Made by a program: the position numbers and the translations under genes
Notes under the pieces: model-generated
What the model was told of the DNA's origin: nothing
Database searches by the model: none
The model's input: the letters and a program-made list of their open reading frames with translations, nothing else
Shown here: positions 14,878 to 23,863 of the stretch, one piece after another
How positions within the stretch are numbered: the first letter of the stretch is position 1
How the letters are laid out: each line of letters starts with the position of its first letter
Origin: RZYX01 sp036654375
GTDB taxonomy: Bacteria; Bacillota; Clostridia; Oscillospirales; Acutalibacteraceae
Length of the DNA stretch: 64,000 bases
Reading direction: 5' to 3'
Assembly (NCBI GenBank): GCA_036654375.1
Contig: JAVVSD010000004.1
Coordinates: 62,001 to 126,000, forward strand

Positions 14878-15492
14878 TTAGCCTTTTATTAAATCAACTA
14901 ACTTTTCGTAAATTTCAACTATTTTAAATCGTGCATCAATCTTTGGGTCGCTTTTTACAAGGCGTGACTCTCCGTCCTTAAGCACTGCATCAATTTCTGA
15001 CTCTTGAGTTGCACCCGGCAGGCACAGCGGAGGAAACATTACGCACCACCAGTTTTTGCCCGCTCCTTCACCTATTATTATTCTAACAGCATTATACTGC
15101 CCAGCTGGGAGTGTGATGTTACCATATGTTCTGGTGTTGAAGTACTCTTTCCCAATTTCTATTTTTACATTATAGTCATAGCCCTCATCAGCAACTACTC
15201 TTTTTGCTGTTGCGAGAAGCCTGTCCTGTGATATCTCAATTTTGTCCTGTGCTTCCTTAACATTTGTTGCACCGCTAAAAACATCGCTGCCCTCTTTTAG
15301 CACTGCATCCCTAACTTTAAGTTTAAGCTTTTGATCATTTTCTTTATCCGAATTTGCAATAACATGCATACGCAAAACGCTATGCTCTATGCCATTGCAA
15401 TTTGCTGCAAAACCTGAAATGCTAATTGCTGCTGTAAGTACAAAGGCTATAAGTAATGAGATTTCTATTTTTTTATATTTTCTGATGTACAT
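14878..15492 (-). CDS. spoIIR: Stage II sporulation protein R
   Basis: The forespore-made signal that triggers SpoIIGA to process pro-sigma-E in the mother cell. 204 residues with an N-terminal membrane/signal segment (ISLLIAFVLTAAISISGFA) and the family core: LRMHVIANSDKENDQKLKLK then VRDAVL, GNITLPAGQYNAVRIIIGEG and GKNWWCVMFPPLC. Start chosen at ATG 15492, after AAGGGACGG; a GTG seven codons upstream is less likely. The presence of spoIIR means the organism is, or recently was, an endospore former. It follows ispE by 67 bases on the same strand; the family is normally transcribed by sigma-F, so it may have its own promoter. Confidence 0.95.
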   Translation of the reverse strand: MYIRKYKKIEISLLIAFVLTAAISISGFAANCNGIEHSVLRMHVIANSDKENDQKLKLKVRDAVLKEGSDVFSGATNVKEAQDKIEISQDRLLATAKRVVADEGYDYNVKIEIGKEYFNTRTYGNITLPAGQYNAVRIIIGEGAGKNWWCVMFPPLCLPGATQESEIDAVLKDGESRLVKSDPKIDARFKIVEIYEKLVDLIKG

Positions 15493-15559
15493 TAAAAAAC
15501 ACCGTCCCTTCACATGAATTATGGACAGTGTTTATATGTGATATTCAATTACTTAAAAT

Positions 15560-16423
15560 TTATTTTATTTCGCATCCACTTTCAACGGGTTTACAAACAA
15601 AGACATCTTTTATTCCCTTTTTGAGTTCTGTTGCACAATTTTGTGCATCAATCTCATTTGTAAATATTCCAAAAACAGTTGGCCCGCTACCGCTCATACA
15701 GTTTCCGATTGAGTTATGCTCACGCATTATTCTTTTAATTTCCACTCGTTCAAGAACTTCCACAAACTGCTCAAAGACATTACCCATCAGCGAACAAATC
15801 TTGTTAAGGTCTTGCTCAACAACTGCCCGAAGCATTCCTTCTCTGTCAAGATGCCTGCAGTTTAACAGACTGTCATACTGGGCATATGCCTGTGCAGTTG
15901 AAACGCCCTGCGCTGGCTTTGCAAGAACCAAGAAGCATTCAGGAATATCGGGAAGCTGTGCTAAAACTCCACCGACATCCAGTGCAAGCATTGTTCCACC
16001 CTGAAGGCAAAAAGGAACATCTGACCCCACCGACAAGCCGATTTTTACCAGCTGCTTTGTTGAAAGCTGTGTTTTAAAAATTTTGTCAAGAGCAATGATG
16101 ACCGCCGCTGCATCGGCACTTCCGCCTGCAAGACCTGCCTCAAATGGAATTTGCTTTTTGATAGCTATGTGTATTCCGCAATTTTTGCATCCTGTGCCTT
16201 TAAAAAACGCATTTGCAGCCTTAACTGCAATATTTGAATCGTCACATGGAAGTCTGCTGTCTGAACATGACAAGGTGATTTTACTTGTGTCAGTCTTATC
16301 AACCGTAATTGTGTCATAAATCCCGACAGATTGCATTATCATATAAAGACTGTGATAACCATTGTCGGTTTTTCCCAATATGTCAAGCATAAGATTTATT
16401 TTTGCTGCGGCATTAACAATCAT
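15560..16423 (-). CDS. ispE: 4-diphosphocytidyl-2-C-methyl-D-erythritol kinase
   Basis: GHMP kinase of the MEP isoprenoid pathway. It phosphorylates CDP-methylerythritol at the 2-hydroxyl. The 287 residues begin NAAAKINLMLDILGKTDNGY, with the conserved Lys and His/Tyr substrate site. The ATP loop PFEAGLAGGSADAAAVI follows, and the third GHMP motif MSGSGPTVFGIF lies near the C-terminus. ATG 16423 follows AGGAG. It is 20 bases downstream of the PHP phosphatase gene and likely cotranscribed with it. It implies the cell makes isoprenoids by the MEP route. Confidence 0.95.
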   Translation of the reverse strand: MIVNAAAKINLMLDILGKTDNGYHSLYMIMQSVGIYDTITVDKTDTSKITLSCSDSRLPCDDSNIAVKAANAFFKGTGCKNCGIHIAIKKQIPFEAGLAGGSADAAAVIIALDKIFKTQLSTKQLVKIGLSVGSDVPFCLQGGTMLALDVGGVLAQLPDIPECFLVLAKPAQGVSTAQAYAQYDSLLNCRHLDREGMLRAVVEQDLNKICSLMGNVFEQFVEVLERVEIKRIMREHNSIGNCMSGSGPTVFGIFTNEIDAQNCATELKKGIKDVFVCKPVESGCEIK

Positions 16424-16443
16424 TTTTTAATCTCCTGTTCGGC

Positions 16444-17259
16444 TTATTCTATAGAAATCATCATTGGCTCTCTGTTTTGATAAAGAGCAATCTCATTAAA
16501 TCCGCACTCAACGCACATTTGCATTGCCTGCTCAATACCACTGCCAATGTCCTCACCCTTGTGAGAATCTGAACCGATTGTTACAAACTCACCGCCAAGC
16601 TCTTTAAATCGCTTTAACAGATTTTTGTTTGGCATCGTGTCTTTTAGCTTCTGCCGCAAGCCCGATGTGTTGATTTCAAGTGCCTTGCCATTGTGTGCAA
16701 GTGCTTTTAGAATTTCGTCTGTGTAGTCAGAATACCTGTCAAGATTGATGTAGTAGTTTTGGTTGCCACTTAAATATCTTAAAGGATATGTCAAATGTGC
16801 AAGTGAGTCAAATCCACTCCAATTTGCAAGCTCCAGCTCCTCTGTGAAATACTGGCGGATAAGTGCATCAATATCCTCTTGCGTGTAGTCAAGATAATAA
16901 AAATCAACTTTTTCTCTTAAATTGTGGATTGAACCCAGAATAATGTCGTATTTATACCTTGAGATAATTTCTTCTGCTGTTTCAATATCATAAGTTGGCT
17001 GTCCAAGCTCAATTCCTGTACAAATGACCAGCCTTCCTTCATAAATTCTTCGTGCCTTAACTGTTTCAAAATATGCTTGTGTCGCAATTTTTGAAGCAGA
17101 TTTTTCCTTCTTGTAAGCATCAACCTCACAGTGGTCGGTAAATGCAATTGCTCGTAGTCCTTTGCTTTGTGCGCATTCACACATATAAATCAGTGCATCT
17201 TCGCCGTCTGGTGAATTATCAGTGTGTGTGTGCATATCCAGCAATTTATTGTAGCTCAT
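16444..17259 (-). CDS. PHP-domain histidinol-phosphatase family protein
   Basis: A metal-dependent phosphoesterase of 271 residues. PHP motifs are LDMHTHTDNSPDGED (HxH plus Asp/Glu), AIAFTDHCE (Asp-His), ILGSIHNL, and TIGSDSHKGEDIG near the C-terminus. These supply the trinuclear metal site. Size and motifs fit HisJ/HisK-type histidinol-phosphatase, which removes phosphate from histidinol-P in histidine synthesis. No other his genes are nearby, so other phosphoester substrates remain possible. ATG follows AAAGGGGCA. It is the first gene of a minus-strand unit with ispE and perhaps spoIIR. Confidence 0.87.
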   Translation of the reverse strand: MSYNKLLDMHTHTDNSPDGEDALIYMCECAQSKGLRAIAFTDHCEVDAYKKEKSASKIATQAYFETVKARRIYEGRLVICTGIELGQPTYDIETAEEIISRYKYDIILGSIHNLREKVDFYYLDYTQEDIDALIRQYFTEELELANWSGFDSLAHLTYPLRYLSGNQNYYINLDRYSDYTDEILKALAHNGKALEINTSGLRQKLKDTMPNKNLLKRFKELGGEFVTIGSDSHKGEDIGSGIEQAMQMCVECGFNEIALYQNREPMMISIE

Positions 17260-17437
17260 TATTTTGCCCCTTTAATAAAAAACTTTTGCTATTACAATCA
17301 ATAATAACACAAACTAATAAATATTAACAATACCCCGTCAATTTTTTATACCCAAAAGTCTTAATTTGTGCTATAATTATGGATATTTTAAATATTCTGT
17401 ACACAAGTAAGTTTAAAAATTCTATTGGAGGTCTACT

Positions 17438-17707
17438 ATGCGTTCTGTTATAACTGTCGTTGGTAAGGATATGGTTGGTATTCTTGCTAAGATATCCACG
17501 CTTTGCGCCGAAAATGGCGTTAATGTTATTGAGGTTTCCCAATCAATACTTCAGGATATGTTTTGTATGATTATGCTTGTTGATGTCAGCAACTGTTCTA
17601 TGCCTTTCGGGCAATTTGCAGATAATCTCTCAAAAATGGGTGACGATATGAACCTTTCTGTTCATGCCATGCACGAGGACATATTCAACTCCATGCACAA
17701 AATATAA
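17438..17707 (+). CDS. ACT-domain protein (UPF0237)
   Basis: An 89-residue single ACT domain: ITVVGKDMVGILAKISTLCA then ENGVNVIEVSQSIL, the glycine-containing turn typical of amino-acid-binding ACT modules. ATG follows TTGGAGG. The UPF0210 gene lies 26 bases downstream. This UPF0237-UPF0210 pair is a conserved two-gene unit in Firmicutes; the small ACT protein is presumed to act as a regulatory subunit. The bound ligand is unknown. Confidence 0.9.
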   Translation: MRSVITVVGKDMVGILAKISTLCAENGVNVIEVSQSILQDMFCMIMLVDVSNCSMPFGQFADNLSKMGDDMNLSVHAMHEDIFNSMHKI

Positions 17708-17733
17708 AACCTATTATACCTTGAGGTGAAGAA

Positions 17734-19089
17734 ATGATAAATACAAGAGATATACTTGAAACCATTGGTATGATTCAGGATGAACATCTTGACATACGAA
17801 CTATCACAATGGGCATTTCACTTTTGGATTGCTGTAATTCTGATATTGACAGTGCCTGTTCAAAAATTTATGAAAAAATAACAAGAAAGGCTGAAAACCT
17901 TGTTAAAGTCGGAGAAGAAATTGAAAAAGAATATGGCATTCCTATTATTAACAAGAGAATCTCAGTTACTCCCATTGCAATGATTCTTGCAGCAAGTGGT
18001 GGCGACCCTGTTAAATACGCGCTCTCTCTTGAAAAGGCTTCAAGAGAAGTTGGCGTAAACTTTATTGGTGGCTATTCTGCTCTGGTTCAAAAAGGTTTTG
18101 CAAGCGGAGATGAAGCACTTATAAACAGTATTCCGGAGGCTTTGTCCGTTACCGACCACATCTGCTCCAGCATTAATATTGGCTCTACAAAAGCAGGCAT
18201 AAATATGGATGCTGTTGCTCTTATGGGCAGAATTGTTAAACAGTCCGCCGAGCTTACTAAAGACAGGGATTGTATTGGACCTGCTAAGCTTGTTGTGTTT
18301 TGCAATGCGCCTGATGACAACCCATTTATGGCTGGTGCATTTCATGGACCCGGTGAGCCAGACTGTGTTATCAATGTTGGCGTTTCAGGACCTGGAGTTG
18401 TAAGCGCTGCTCTTAAAAAAATACCAAACGGGAACATAACAGATGTTGCAGATGTTATTAAAAAGACTGCCTTCAAAATCACACGCATGGGTCAGCTTGT
18501 TGCAACACAGGCATCAGAAAGACTTGGTGTTCCATTTGGAATCGTTGACCTTTCACTTGCTCCAACTCCCGTTATCGGAGATAGTGTTGCACATATACTT
18601 GAGGAAATGGGGCTTGAAAAGTGTGGGGCACATGGCACAACCGCAACTCTTGCTCTTCTCAATGACGCAGTAAAAAAAGGTGGCACAATGGCATCTTCCC
18701 ATGTTGGCGGACTTTCCGGTGCATTTATCCCTGTTTCTGAAGATGCAGGCATGATTGACGCTGTTCGCTGTGGCTCACTTAGCATTGAAAAGCTTGAAGC
18801 AATGACTGCTGTATGCTCTGTTGGTCTTGATATGATTGTTATTCCAGGAGATACTTCGGCTGAGGTCATTTCCGCAATTATTGCTGACGAAGCTGCAATC
18901 GGTATGATAAATTCAAAGACAACTGCAGTGCGTGTTATCCCAGCTATTGGCAAAAAAGTTGGCGACGAACTGAACTTTGGTGGCCTTTTGGGAAGCGGTC
19001 CTGTTATGAAGCTTAACACTTATTCTCCTGCAAAATTTATTAATCGTGGTGGAAGAATTCCTGCTCCTATTCAGGCATTGAGGAACTAA
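17734..19089 (+). CDS. UPF0210 / PFL-family protein
   Basis: 451 residues, matching the UPF0210 (DUF711) family that shares structural features with pyruvate formate-lyase-like ten-stranded barrels. Conserved segments include RTITMGISLLDC, VTPIAMILAASGGDP, FIGGYSALVQKGF, CSSINIGSTKAGINMDA, MAGAFHGPGEPDCVINVGVS, and a C-terminal NRGGRIPAPIQALRN. No glycyl radical motif of the RVSGY type and no radical SAM partner is seen, so the catalytic role is unknown. It is cotranscribed with the ACT protein that probably regulates it. ATG follows TTGAGGTGA. Confidence 0.9.
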   Translation: MINTRDILETIGMIQDEHLDIRTITMGISLLDCCNSDIDSACSKIYEKITRKAENLVKVGEEIEKEYGIPIINKRISVTPIAMILAASGGDPVKYALSLEKASREVGVNFIGGYSALVQKGFASGDEALINSIPEALSVTDHICSSINIGSTKAGINMDAVALMGRIVKQSAELTKDRDCIGPAKLVVFCNAPDDNPFMAGAFHGPGEPDCVINVGVSGPGVVSAALKKIPNGNITDVADVIKKTAFKITRMGQLVATQASERLGVPFGIVDLSLAPTPVIGDSVAHILEEMGLEKCGAHGTTATLALLNDAVKKGGTMASSHVGGLSGAFIPVSEDAGMIDAVRCGSLSIEKLEAMTAVCSVGLDMIVIPGDTSAEVISAIIADEAAIGMINSKTTAVRVIPAIGKKVGDELNFGGLLGSGPVMKLNTYSPAKFINRGGRIPAPIQALRN

Positions 19090-19181
19090 TAGCAAAAATT
19101 TGTATATTTTCATTTATTTTGACAATAATATTTATGAAACGCAATATAGCGTTTTCATGTAATCTTTAGGAGTTGAAATAA

Positions 19182-19394
19182 ATGCTTGATAAAATATCAC
19201 TTATTCTCGTTATAATCGGTGCAATTAACTGGGGTAGCGTCGGATTGTTTCAATTTGACATCGTTGCTTGGTTGTTTGGTGGTCAGGCCGCCATTTTGAG
19301 CAGAATTATCTACACAGTCGTTGCACTTGCTGGAATCTGGTGTCTTTCCCTTCTCTTCAGAACCAATGAGGTTTTGGAAAGTAACATTGAATAA
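19182..19394 (+). CDS. DUF378 small membrane protein
   Basis: 70 residues with two hydrophobic helices (ISLILVIIGAINWGSVGLF and ILSRIIYTVVALAGIWCL), matching the DUF378 family (YuzA-like), whose hallmark is INWGxxGL. Function unknown. ATG follows TAGGAG. A TTGACA (19119-19124) with CAATAT 17 bases on could be its promoter, and an imperfect hairpin of ATGAAACGC with GCGTTTTCAT lies around 19133-19160 in the leader. Confidence 0.85.
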   Translation: MLDKISLILVIIGAINWGSVGLFQFDIVAWLFGGQAAILSRIIYTVVALAGIWCLSLLFRTNEVLESNIE

Positions 19395-19440
19395 AAGCAT
19401 CTACGCATTTTAAACTGTAAGCTCAGTTATAAACGCAAAC

Positions 19441-19479
19441 GCAGACATTATGGTATACCCATAGTGCCTGCTTTTTTTG
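19441..19479 (+). terminator. Terminator of the DUF378 gene
   Basis: GCAGACATTATGG pairs with CCATAGTGCCTGC (one mismatch, one G-U), followed by TTTTTTT. Confidence 0.82.
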
Positions 19480-19720
19480 ACTTGCTTATCTGTTTGCTTA
19501 AAAGAATATTAATGCAATGATATTGCAATTAATATTTTATTCCAATATTTTTTATTTACATCTTTTTCAAAGTCTAAAAAGTTTCATTAACTGCCTGTAT
19601 AAAGCACTTTTTCTTTGATAACTATTGCAAACTCTGTGCACTTGTGTATAATTGTATTGTTATATATTTATATTATACTAATTAATTGCAATTATTTTTG
19701 TTGCATTGGGGGATATTATT
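19480..19720 (+). promoter_or_regulatory. ileS upstream region with a candidate promoter, no T-box
   Basis: AT-rich leader. TTGCAA (19625-19630) with TATAAT (19647-19652) at 16 bases is a plausible promoter. No GGGTGGTACC motif or specifier hairpin is present, unlike the trpB2 leader. GGGGGA at 19708-19713 is the ribosome site for TTG 19721. Confidence 0.5.
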
Positions 19721-22700
19721 TTGGCTCAAGCAGAAAAGAATACTTTTGTTGAAACCGAACACGAGATTATGAAATTTTGGCAAGACAATCAGTGCTTTGA
19801 GAAGTTGCGTGAAAAAAATAAAGGCAACCAGCTTTTTAGGTTTCTTGATGGCCCAATAACCGCAAATAATCCCATGGGTATACACCACGCATGGGGAAGG
19901 TCACTCAAGGACATTGTTCTTCGTTACAAGGCTATGAATGGCTTTGACTGCCGTTATCAAAACGGATTTGACGCGCAGGGACTTTGGGTTGAAGTTGAAG
20001 TTGAAAAAGAACTTGGCTTTAAAACAAAAAGGGATATTGAAGAATATGGAATGGACAAGTTCACACGCAAGTGCGTGGAGCGTGTTGAGCATTTTTCAGG
20101 CATCATTACCGAGCAGTCCGAAAGGCTTGGTCAGTGGATGGACTGGGATAATTCCTATTTTACACATACAGACAAAAACATTGGTGGCATTTGGTATTTT
20201 CTTAAAACTTGTCACGAAAATGGATGGATTCAGCGTGAATACAAGCCAATGCCTTGGTGTCCTCGTTGCGGAACATCTCTTTCAGAACACGAGATGACTG
20301 GCTCATATAAGCTTATGACACACAACTCTGTTTTCCTCAAGCTTCCAATAGTTGAAGACGGCAGAAAAATACTTGTATGGACCACAACACCATGGACACT
20401 TTCTTCTAATGTTGCTTTGGCTGTAAACCCCGAAATTGATTATGTTGAAGTTAAAGTAAAGAGCGATGACACTCTTTTAATACTTGCTAAAAATGCCATT
20501 AAGCATCTTGGCGATGACAAGCTTGAAGTCCTTAGAGTTTTTAAAGGAGAAGAGCTTGTTGGTCTTCACTATGAAACTTGCTTCCCAGAGTTTGAAGCAC
20601 AGAATGAAATTGACCACAAGATTGTCGCATGGGAAGATGTTGACGCTTCTGAAGGTGTTGGCGTTGTTCACCTTGCTCCTGGTTGTGGACTTGAAGATTT
20701 CGAGCTTGGTACAAAGCTTGGACTTGCTCAGGTTATGCCTGTTGATGACACTGGAATTTTTCTTTCTGGCTTTGGATTTATGTCTGGCAAGGACAGCCAT
20801 GAGATTGCTCCAGAAGTTTTTGACGAGCTTGAAAAAAGGAACAAGCTTTACAAAGTTGAGCCACACGAGCATAGTTATCCGGTTTGCTGGCGTTGTAAGT
20901 CAGAGATTATCTTTCGACTTGTTCCAGCTTGGTATATTCGCACAGAGGAAATTAAGCCAAAGCTTATTGAAGCATCTTCAAATGTTAAATGGGAGCCTGA
21001 GTCAAACGGCAAGCGTATGAATGACTGGCTCAACAATATGGGTGACTGGAATATTTCAAGAAAGCGTTACTATGGTATGCCACTTCCCTTCTATCCTTGT
21101 GAAGAGTGCGGTGAACTTACCGTTATCGGCTCAAAGGCTGAACTTAAGAAAATGGCAGTTAATCCCGCTGAGGTTGATGCTTTACCAGAGCTTCACAGAC
21201 CTTGGATTGATGCAATAAAAATAAAGTGTCCAAAGTGTGGAAAAGAAGTTTCAAGAGTTAGCGAAATTGGCGATGTTTGGCTTGACGCAGGCATTGTTCC
21301 CTTCTCAACCACAGGATATTTTGACAATAAAGAAGAGTGGAGAAAAAACTTCCCAGCAGAGTGGATTACGGAAATGCGTGAGCAGGTCCGTTTGTGGTTC
21401 TACTCCATGCTTTTCATGAGTACAGTTCTTGAAGGTCGTGCGCCTTATGAGCGTGTTCTTTCATACAGCACAGTTATTTCAGAAGATGGCTCTAAGTTCT
21501 CCAAAACAGGGTTTATGATTAAATTTGACGAGGCCGCTGAAAAGATTGGTGCCGATACAGTTCGTTATCTCTATGCAGGAGCGCCAGTTACTAATGATGT
21601 TCGCTTTGGATATAACCTTGGTGACGAAGCAAGAAGAAAGCTTTTGTCATTCTGGAATATTTTTACCTTTTTCGACACATATGCAAGGATTGACAAGCCA
21701 AATCTTGATGGGTTTGTGCTTAATCAAAGTGCTTTGTCGCCTACTGACCGCTGGCTCATCATTCGCACAAATGACTTCATCAGAAAATCAACAGCCTATA
21801 TGGACGATTACAAAGCGTATCTTCTTATCAAAGAATTTGAAGTTTTTGTTGACGATATTTCAAACTGGTATATAAGAACAAATCGTCGCCGCTTCTGGAA
21901 AACTGAGGATAATGCAGACAAGATGACTGCATATTGGGTATTGTTCTTTGCACTTAATACCTGTGTCAAAACAATGGCTCCTATCATTCCTTTTATGTCC
22001 GAAAAAATCTGGCAGGACCTTACCAGAAAAGTAATGCCAAACTCACCTATTTCTGTTCATCTCAGTGACTGGCCAACGCCACTTGAAGGCTTTGAAGACG
22101 ATGAAATCATTGAGCAAACCGCTCTTGCACGAGATGTTATTGCAACTGCTATGCGTCTTCGCAATGAGTGCCAGCTCAAAGTTCGTCAGCCACTTTCAGC
22201 ACTGTTTGTTTGCTGTGAAAATTTAAGTGCTGATAAAATCAAGGTTTTTGAAAAGAATATTAAAGATGAGCTTAACATCAAAAAAATCAACTATATTAGC
22301 AATTTCTCATTACTTGAGGACTATTATCTTGGAGTTAACTTTAAGGTTGCGGGTGCTGTGCTTAAGCAAAATGTTAACAAGATGAAGCAAAGCCTTGAGG
22401 CACTTTCAAAAGACCAAATGGCAGAGCTTACAAGCACTGTTAAAAACGGTGGAAGCGTTTGCGTTCCTGGTTGGGACGAAAGCTTTGATGCCTCTATATT
22501 CTCCGTTATTTCAAAGACAAAAGAGGGTATCGTTTCATCAGAATGCACAAACAAGGACATCATTGTTGCTCTTGACACAGTTCTTACCGAGCAGCTTCTT
22601 AAGGAATGTGCCGTTAGAGATGTTGTAAGGCAATGCCAGCTCATTAGAAAAGAAGCTGGATATCAGGTTGAGCAGCGTGTTGTTGTGGCTCTTAAGAGTG

Positions 22701-22861
22701 ACAGTGAGTTTATAATGTCTGCTCTTTCCGAGTCAAAAGAACACATTTCAAGCGAACTTCTTGCAAGCGATGTCATTCTTGGTGACAGCATCGAAAGCGA
22801 CCTCGTAAAAGATTTTGAAATTGGTGAAAATATGGTTCATGTTGAAATAAAAAAAGCGTAA
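19721..22861 (+). CDS. ileS: Isoleucyl-tRNA synthetase, IleRS2-like with rearranged signature motif (GIHH)
   Basis: Charges tRNA-Ile. About 1046 residues, within the range of the larger eukaryote-like IleRS2 type. The editing domain (CP1) shows WTTTPWTLSSNVALAVNPEI, and a Cys pair region CWRCKSEIIFRLVPAWY follows, then DWNISRKRYYGMPLPFY and DVWLDAGIVPF. The class I HxGH signature is altered: aligned on the following SLKDI, the position reads G-I-H-H (19877-19888), with first and third residues swapped. The KMSKS loop reads KFSKT (21494-21508). Zinc-type CxxC pairs are in CPRCG, CEECG and CPKCG. Start is TTG 19721, eight bases after GGGGGA. It could be annotated only as a class I tRNA ligase; isoleucine is the best fit, but I cannot see other copies. 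Confidence 0.85.
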   Translation: MAQAEKNTFVETEHEIMKFWQDNQCFEKLREKNKGNQLFRFLDGPITANNPMGIHHAWGRSLKDIVLRYKAMNGFDCRYQNGFDAQGLWVEVEVEKELGFKTKRDIEEYGMDKFTRKCVERVEHFSGIITEQSERLGQWMDWDNSYFTHTDKNIGGIWYFLKTCHENGWIQREYKPMPWCPRCGTSLSEHEMTGSYKLMTHNSVFLKLPIVEDGRKILVWTTTPWTLSSNVALAVNPEIDYVEVKVKSDDTLLILAKNAIKHLGDDKLEVLRVFKGEELVGLHYETCFPEFEAQNEIDHKIVAWEDVDASEGVGVVHLAPGCGLEDFELGTKLGLAQVMPVDDTGIFLSGFGFMSGKDSHEIAPEVFDELEKRNKLYKVEPHEHSYPVCWRCKSEIIFRLVPAWYIRTEEIKPKLIEASSNVKWEPESNGKRMNDWLNNMGDWNISRKRYYGMPLPFYPCEECGELTVIGSKAELKKMAVNPAEVDALPELHRPWIDAIKIKCPKCGKEVSRVSEIGDVWLDAGIVPFSTTGYFDNKEEWRKNFPAEWITEMREQVRLWFYSMLFMSTVLEGRAPYERVLSYSTVISEDGSKFSKTGFMIKFDEAAEKIGADTVRYLYAGAPVTNDVRFGYNLGDEARRKLLSFWNIFTFFDTYARIDKPNLDGFVLNQSALSPTDRWLIIRTNDFIRKSTAYMDDYKAYLLIKEFEVFVDDISNWYIRTNRRRFWKTEDNADKMTAYWVLFFALNTCVKTMAPIIPFMSEKIWQDLTRKVMPNSPISVHLSDWPTPLEGFEDDEIIEQTALARDVIATAMRLRNECQLKVRQPLSALFVCCENLSADKIKVFEKNIKDELNIKKINYISNFSLLEDYYLGVNFKVAGAVLKQNVNKMKQSLEALSKDQMAELTSTVKNGGSVCVPGWDESFDASIFSVISKTKEGIVSSECTNKDIIVALDTVLTEQLLKECAVRDVVRQCQLIRKEAGYQVEQRVVVALKSDSEFIMSALSESKEHISSELLASDVILGDSIESDLVKDFEIGENMVHVEIKKA

Positions 22862-22889
22862 GTTAATGATATTACAGGAGGATTTTTAA

Positions 22890-23087
22890 ATGGCTGAAAT
22901 TACAAAAGATTCAATAATTGGCGATATCCTTGATTCACATCCAGACACTGCAAAGTTCTTTTTGGGAATGGGAATGCACTGCCTTGGTTGCCCTTCCGCA
23001 AGAGGCGAAACCGTGTCGCAAGCGTGTGCTGTTCATGGCATCAATCCTGATGACCTTGTTAGTGCAATCAATGACTCAATAAAATGA
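22890..23087 (+). CDS. DUF1858 small redox-type protein
   Basis: 65 residues matching DUF1858, the domain found at the N-terminus of ScdA/RIC-type proteins and next to hybrid-cluster proteins. Marks are TKDSIIGDILDSHPDTAKFF, then GMHCLGCPSARGETVSQAC, with a CxxC pair and another Cys. Probably binds metal or forms a redox disulfide; exact role unknown. ATG follows ACAGGAGGA. It is 28 bases behind ileS and followed by a terminator, so it is the last gene of that unit. Confidence 0.88.
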   Translation: MAEITKDSIIGDILDSHPDTAKFFLGMGMHCLGCPSARGETVSQACAVHGINPDDLVSAINDSIK

Positions 23088-23101
23088 TTTTTAATTTCAA
23101 A

Positions 23102-23133
23102 AAAGGCGGCGGATACTCCGCTGCCTTTAATTC
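23102..23133 (+). terminator. Terminator of ileS-DUF1858
   Basis: AAAGGCGGCGGA (23102-23113) pairs with TCCGCTGCCTTT (23117-23128), with one G-U, followed by AATTCTTT. Confidence 0.7.
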
Positions 23134-23170
23134 TTTATAATGTAAATTTATTTGGCAGGTGGTTCTTATT

Positions 23171-23863
23171 TTGAGTCTTCGTCCCCGTCTTAAAATGACG
23201 GCTGATATGGTCCGAGAAGGTGTCGTGGTTGCCGATATTGGCACAGACCACGCTTATCTGCCTGCATACCTTTTGCTTAACCACAAGGTCGTTGGTGCAG
23301 TTGCAGCAGACCTCCGTGAGATGCCACTTAAAAATGCAAAAGAAACTTTAATGACTTATGGACTGATTGATAAAATACCTCTTGTGCTTTCAGACGGTCT
23401 GGATAATCTTGATGCAGACTGTGCAGACGATATTGTTATTGCAGGAATGGGCGGAATTATTATTGCTGAAATTTTGGGCAGATGCCCTTGGATTTTTGAC
23501 AGCAACAAAAGGCTTATTATTCAGCCTATGTCACACGCCGAAGATGTTCGAAGATTTTTTGTGCAGAACGGTTTTGAAATTATAAAAGAGGACGCATCTT
23601 TTGATTCAGGTCGTACATATATTGCTCTTAATGCTGTGTTTACAGGCAAGGATTACAGCACACTGCCACCCTCTTTTGAATATATTGGAAAGCTTTGTGA
23701 CTGCAACAATATCCATGCCACTGAATATTTGAAAAGACAGGCAAGACGGCTAAAAATTCGGGCGGATTCACTGGCAAATATCGACGGGATATCGTGTGAA
23801 GTAAAGCTACTTTACACAATTATATCAGACATAGAAAGGTGTGTTGAAAATGATAACAGTTAA
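23171..23863 (+). CDS. trmK: tRNA (adenine-22-N1)-methyltransferase TrmK
   Basis: Methylates A22 in the D-arm of bacterial tRNAs using SAM. About 230 residues, Rossmann-type. SAM motif VVADIGTDHAYLPAYLL, AAVAADLREMPLKNA, then the catalytic-face IVIAGMGGIIIAEIL and the NPPY-like position LIIQPMSHAEDVRRFF, all typical of the TrmK (COG2384) family. Start set at TTG 23171 after AGGTGG; a GTG at 23159 overlaps that site. It overlaps the Nif3-like gene by 14 bases. The trmK-nif3 pair is a common arrangement in Firmicutes. Confidence 0.93.
   Translation: MSLRPRLKMTADMVREGVVVADIGTDHAYLPAYLLLNHKVVGAVAADLREMPLKNAKETLMTYGLIDKIPLVLSDGLDNLDADCADDIVIAGMGGIIIAEILGRCPWIFDSNKRLIIQPMSHAEDVRRFFVQNGFEIIKEDASFDSGRTYIALNAVFTGKDYSTLPPSFEYIGKLCDCNNIHATEYLKRQARRLKIRADSLANIDGISCEVKLLYTIISDIERCVENDNS

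Noticed and set aside
17438..19089. UPF0210 as a true pyruvate formate-lyase
   Set aside because: Lacks a glycyl radical motif and an activating enzyme; the name comes from fold similarity only.
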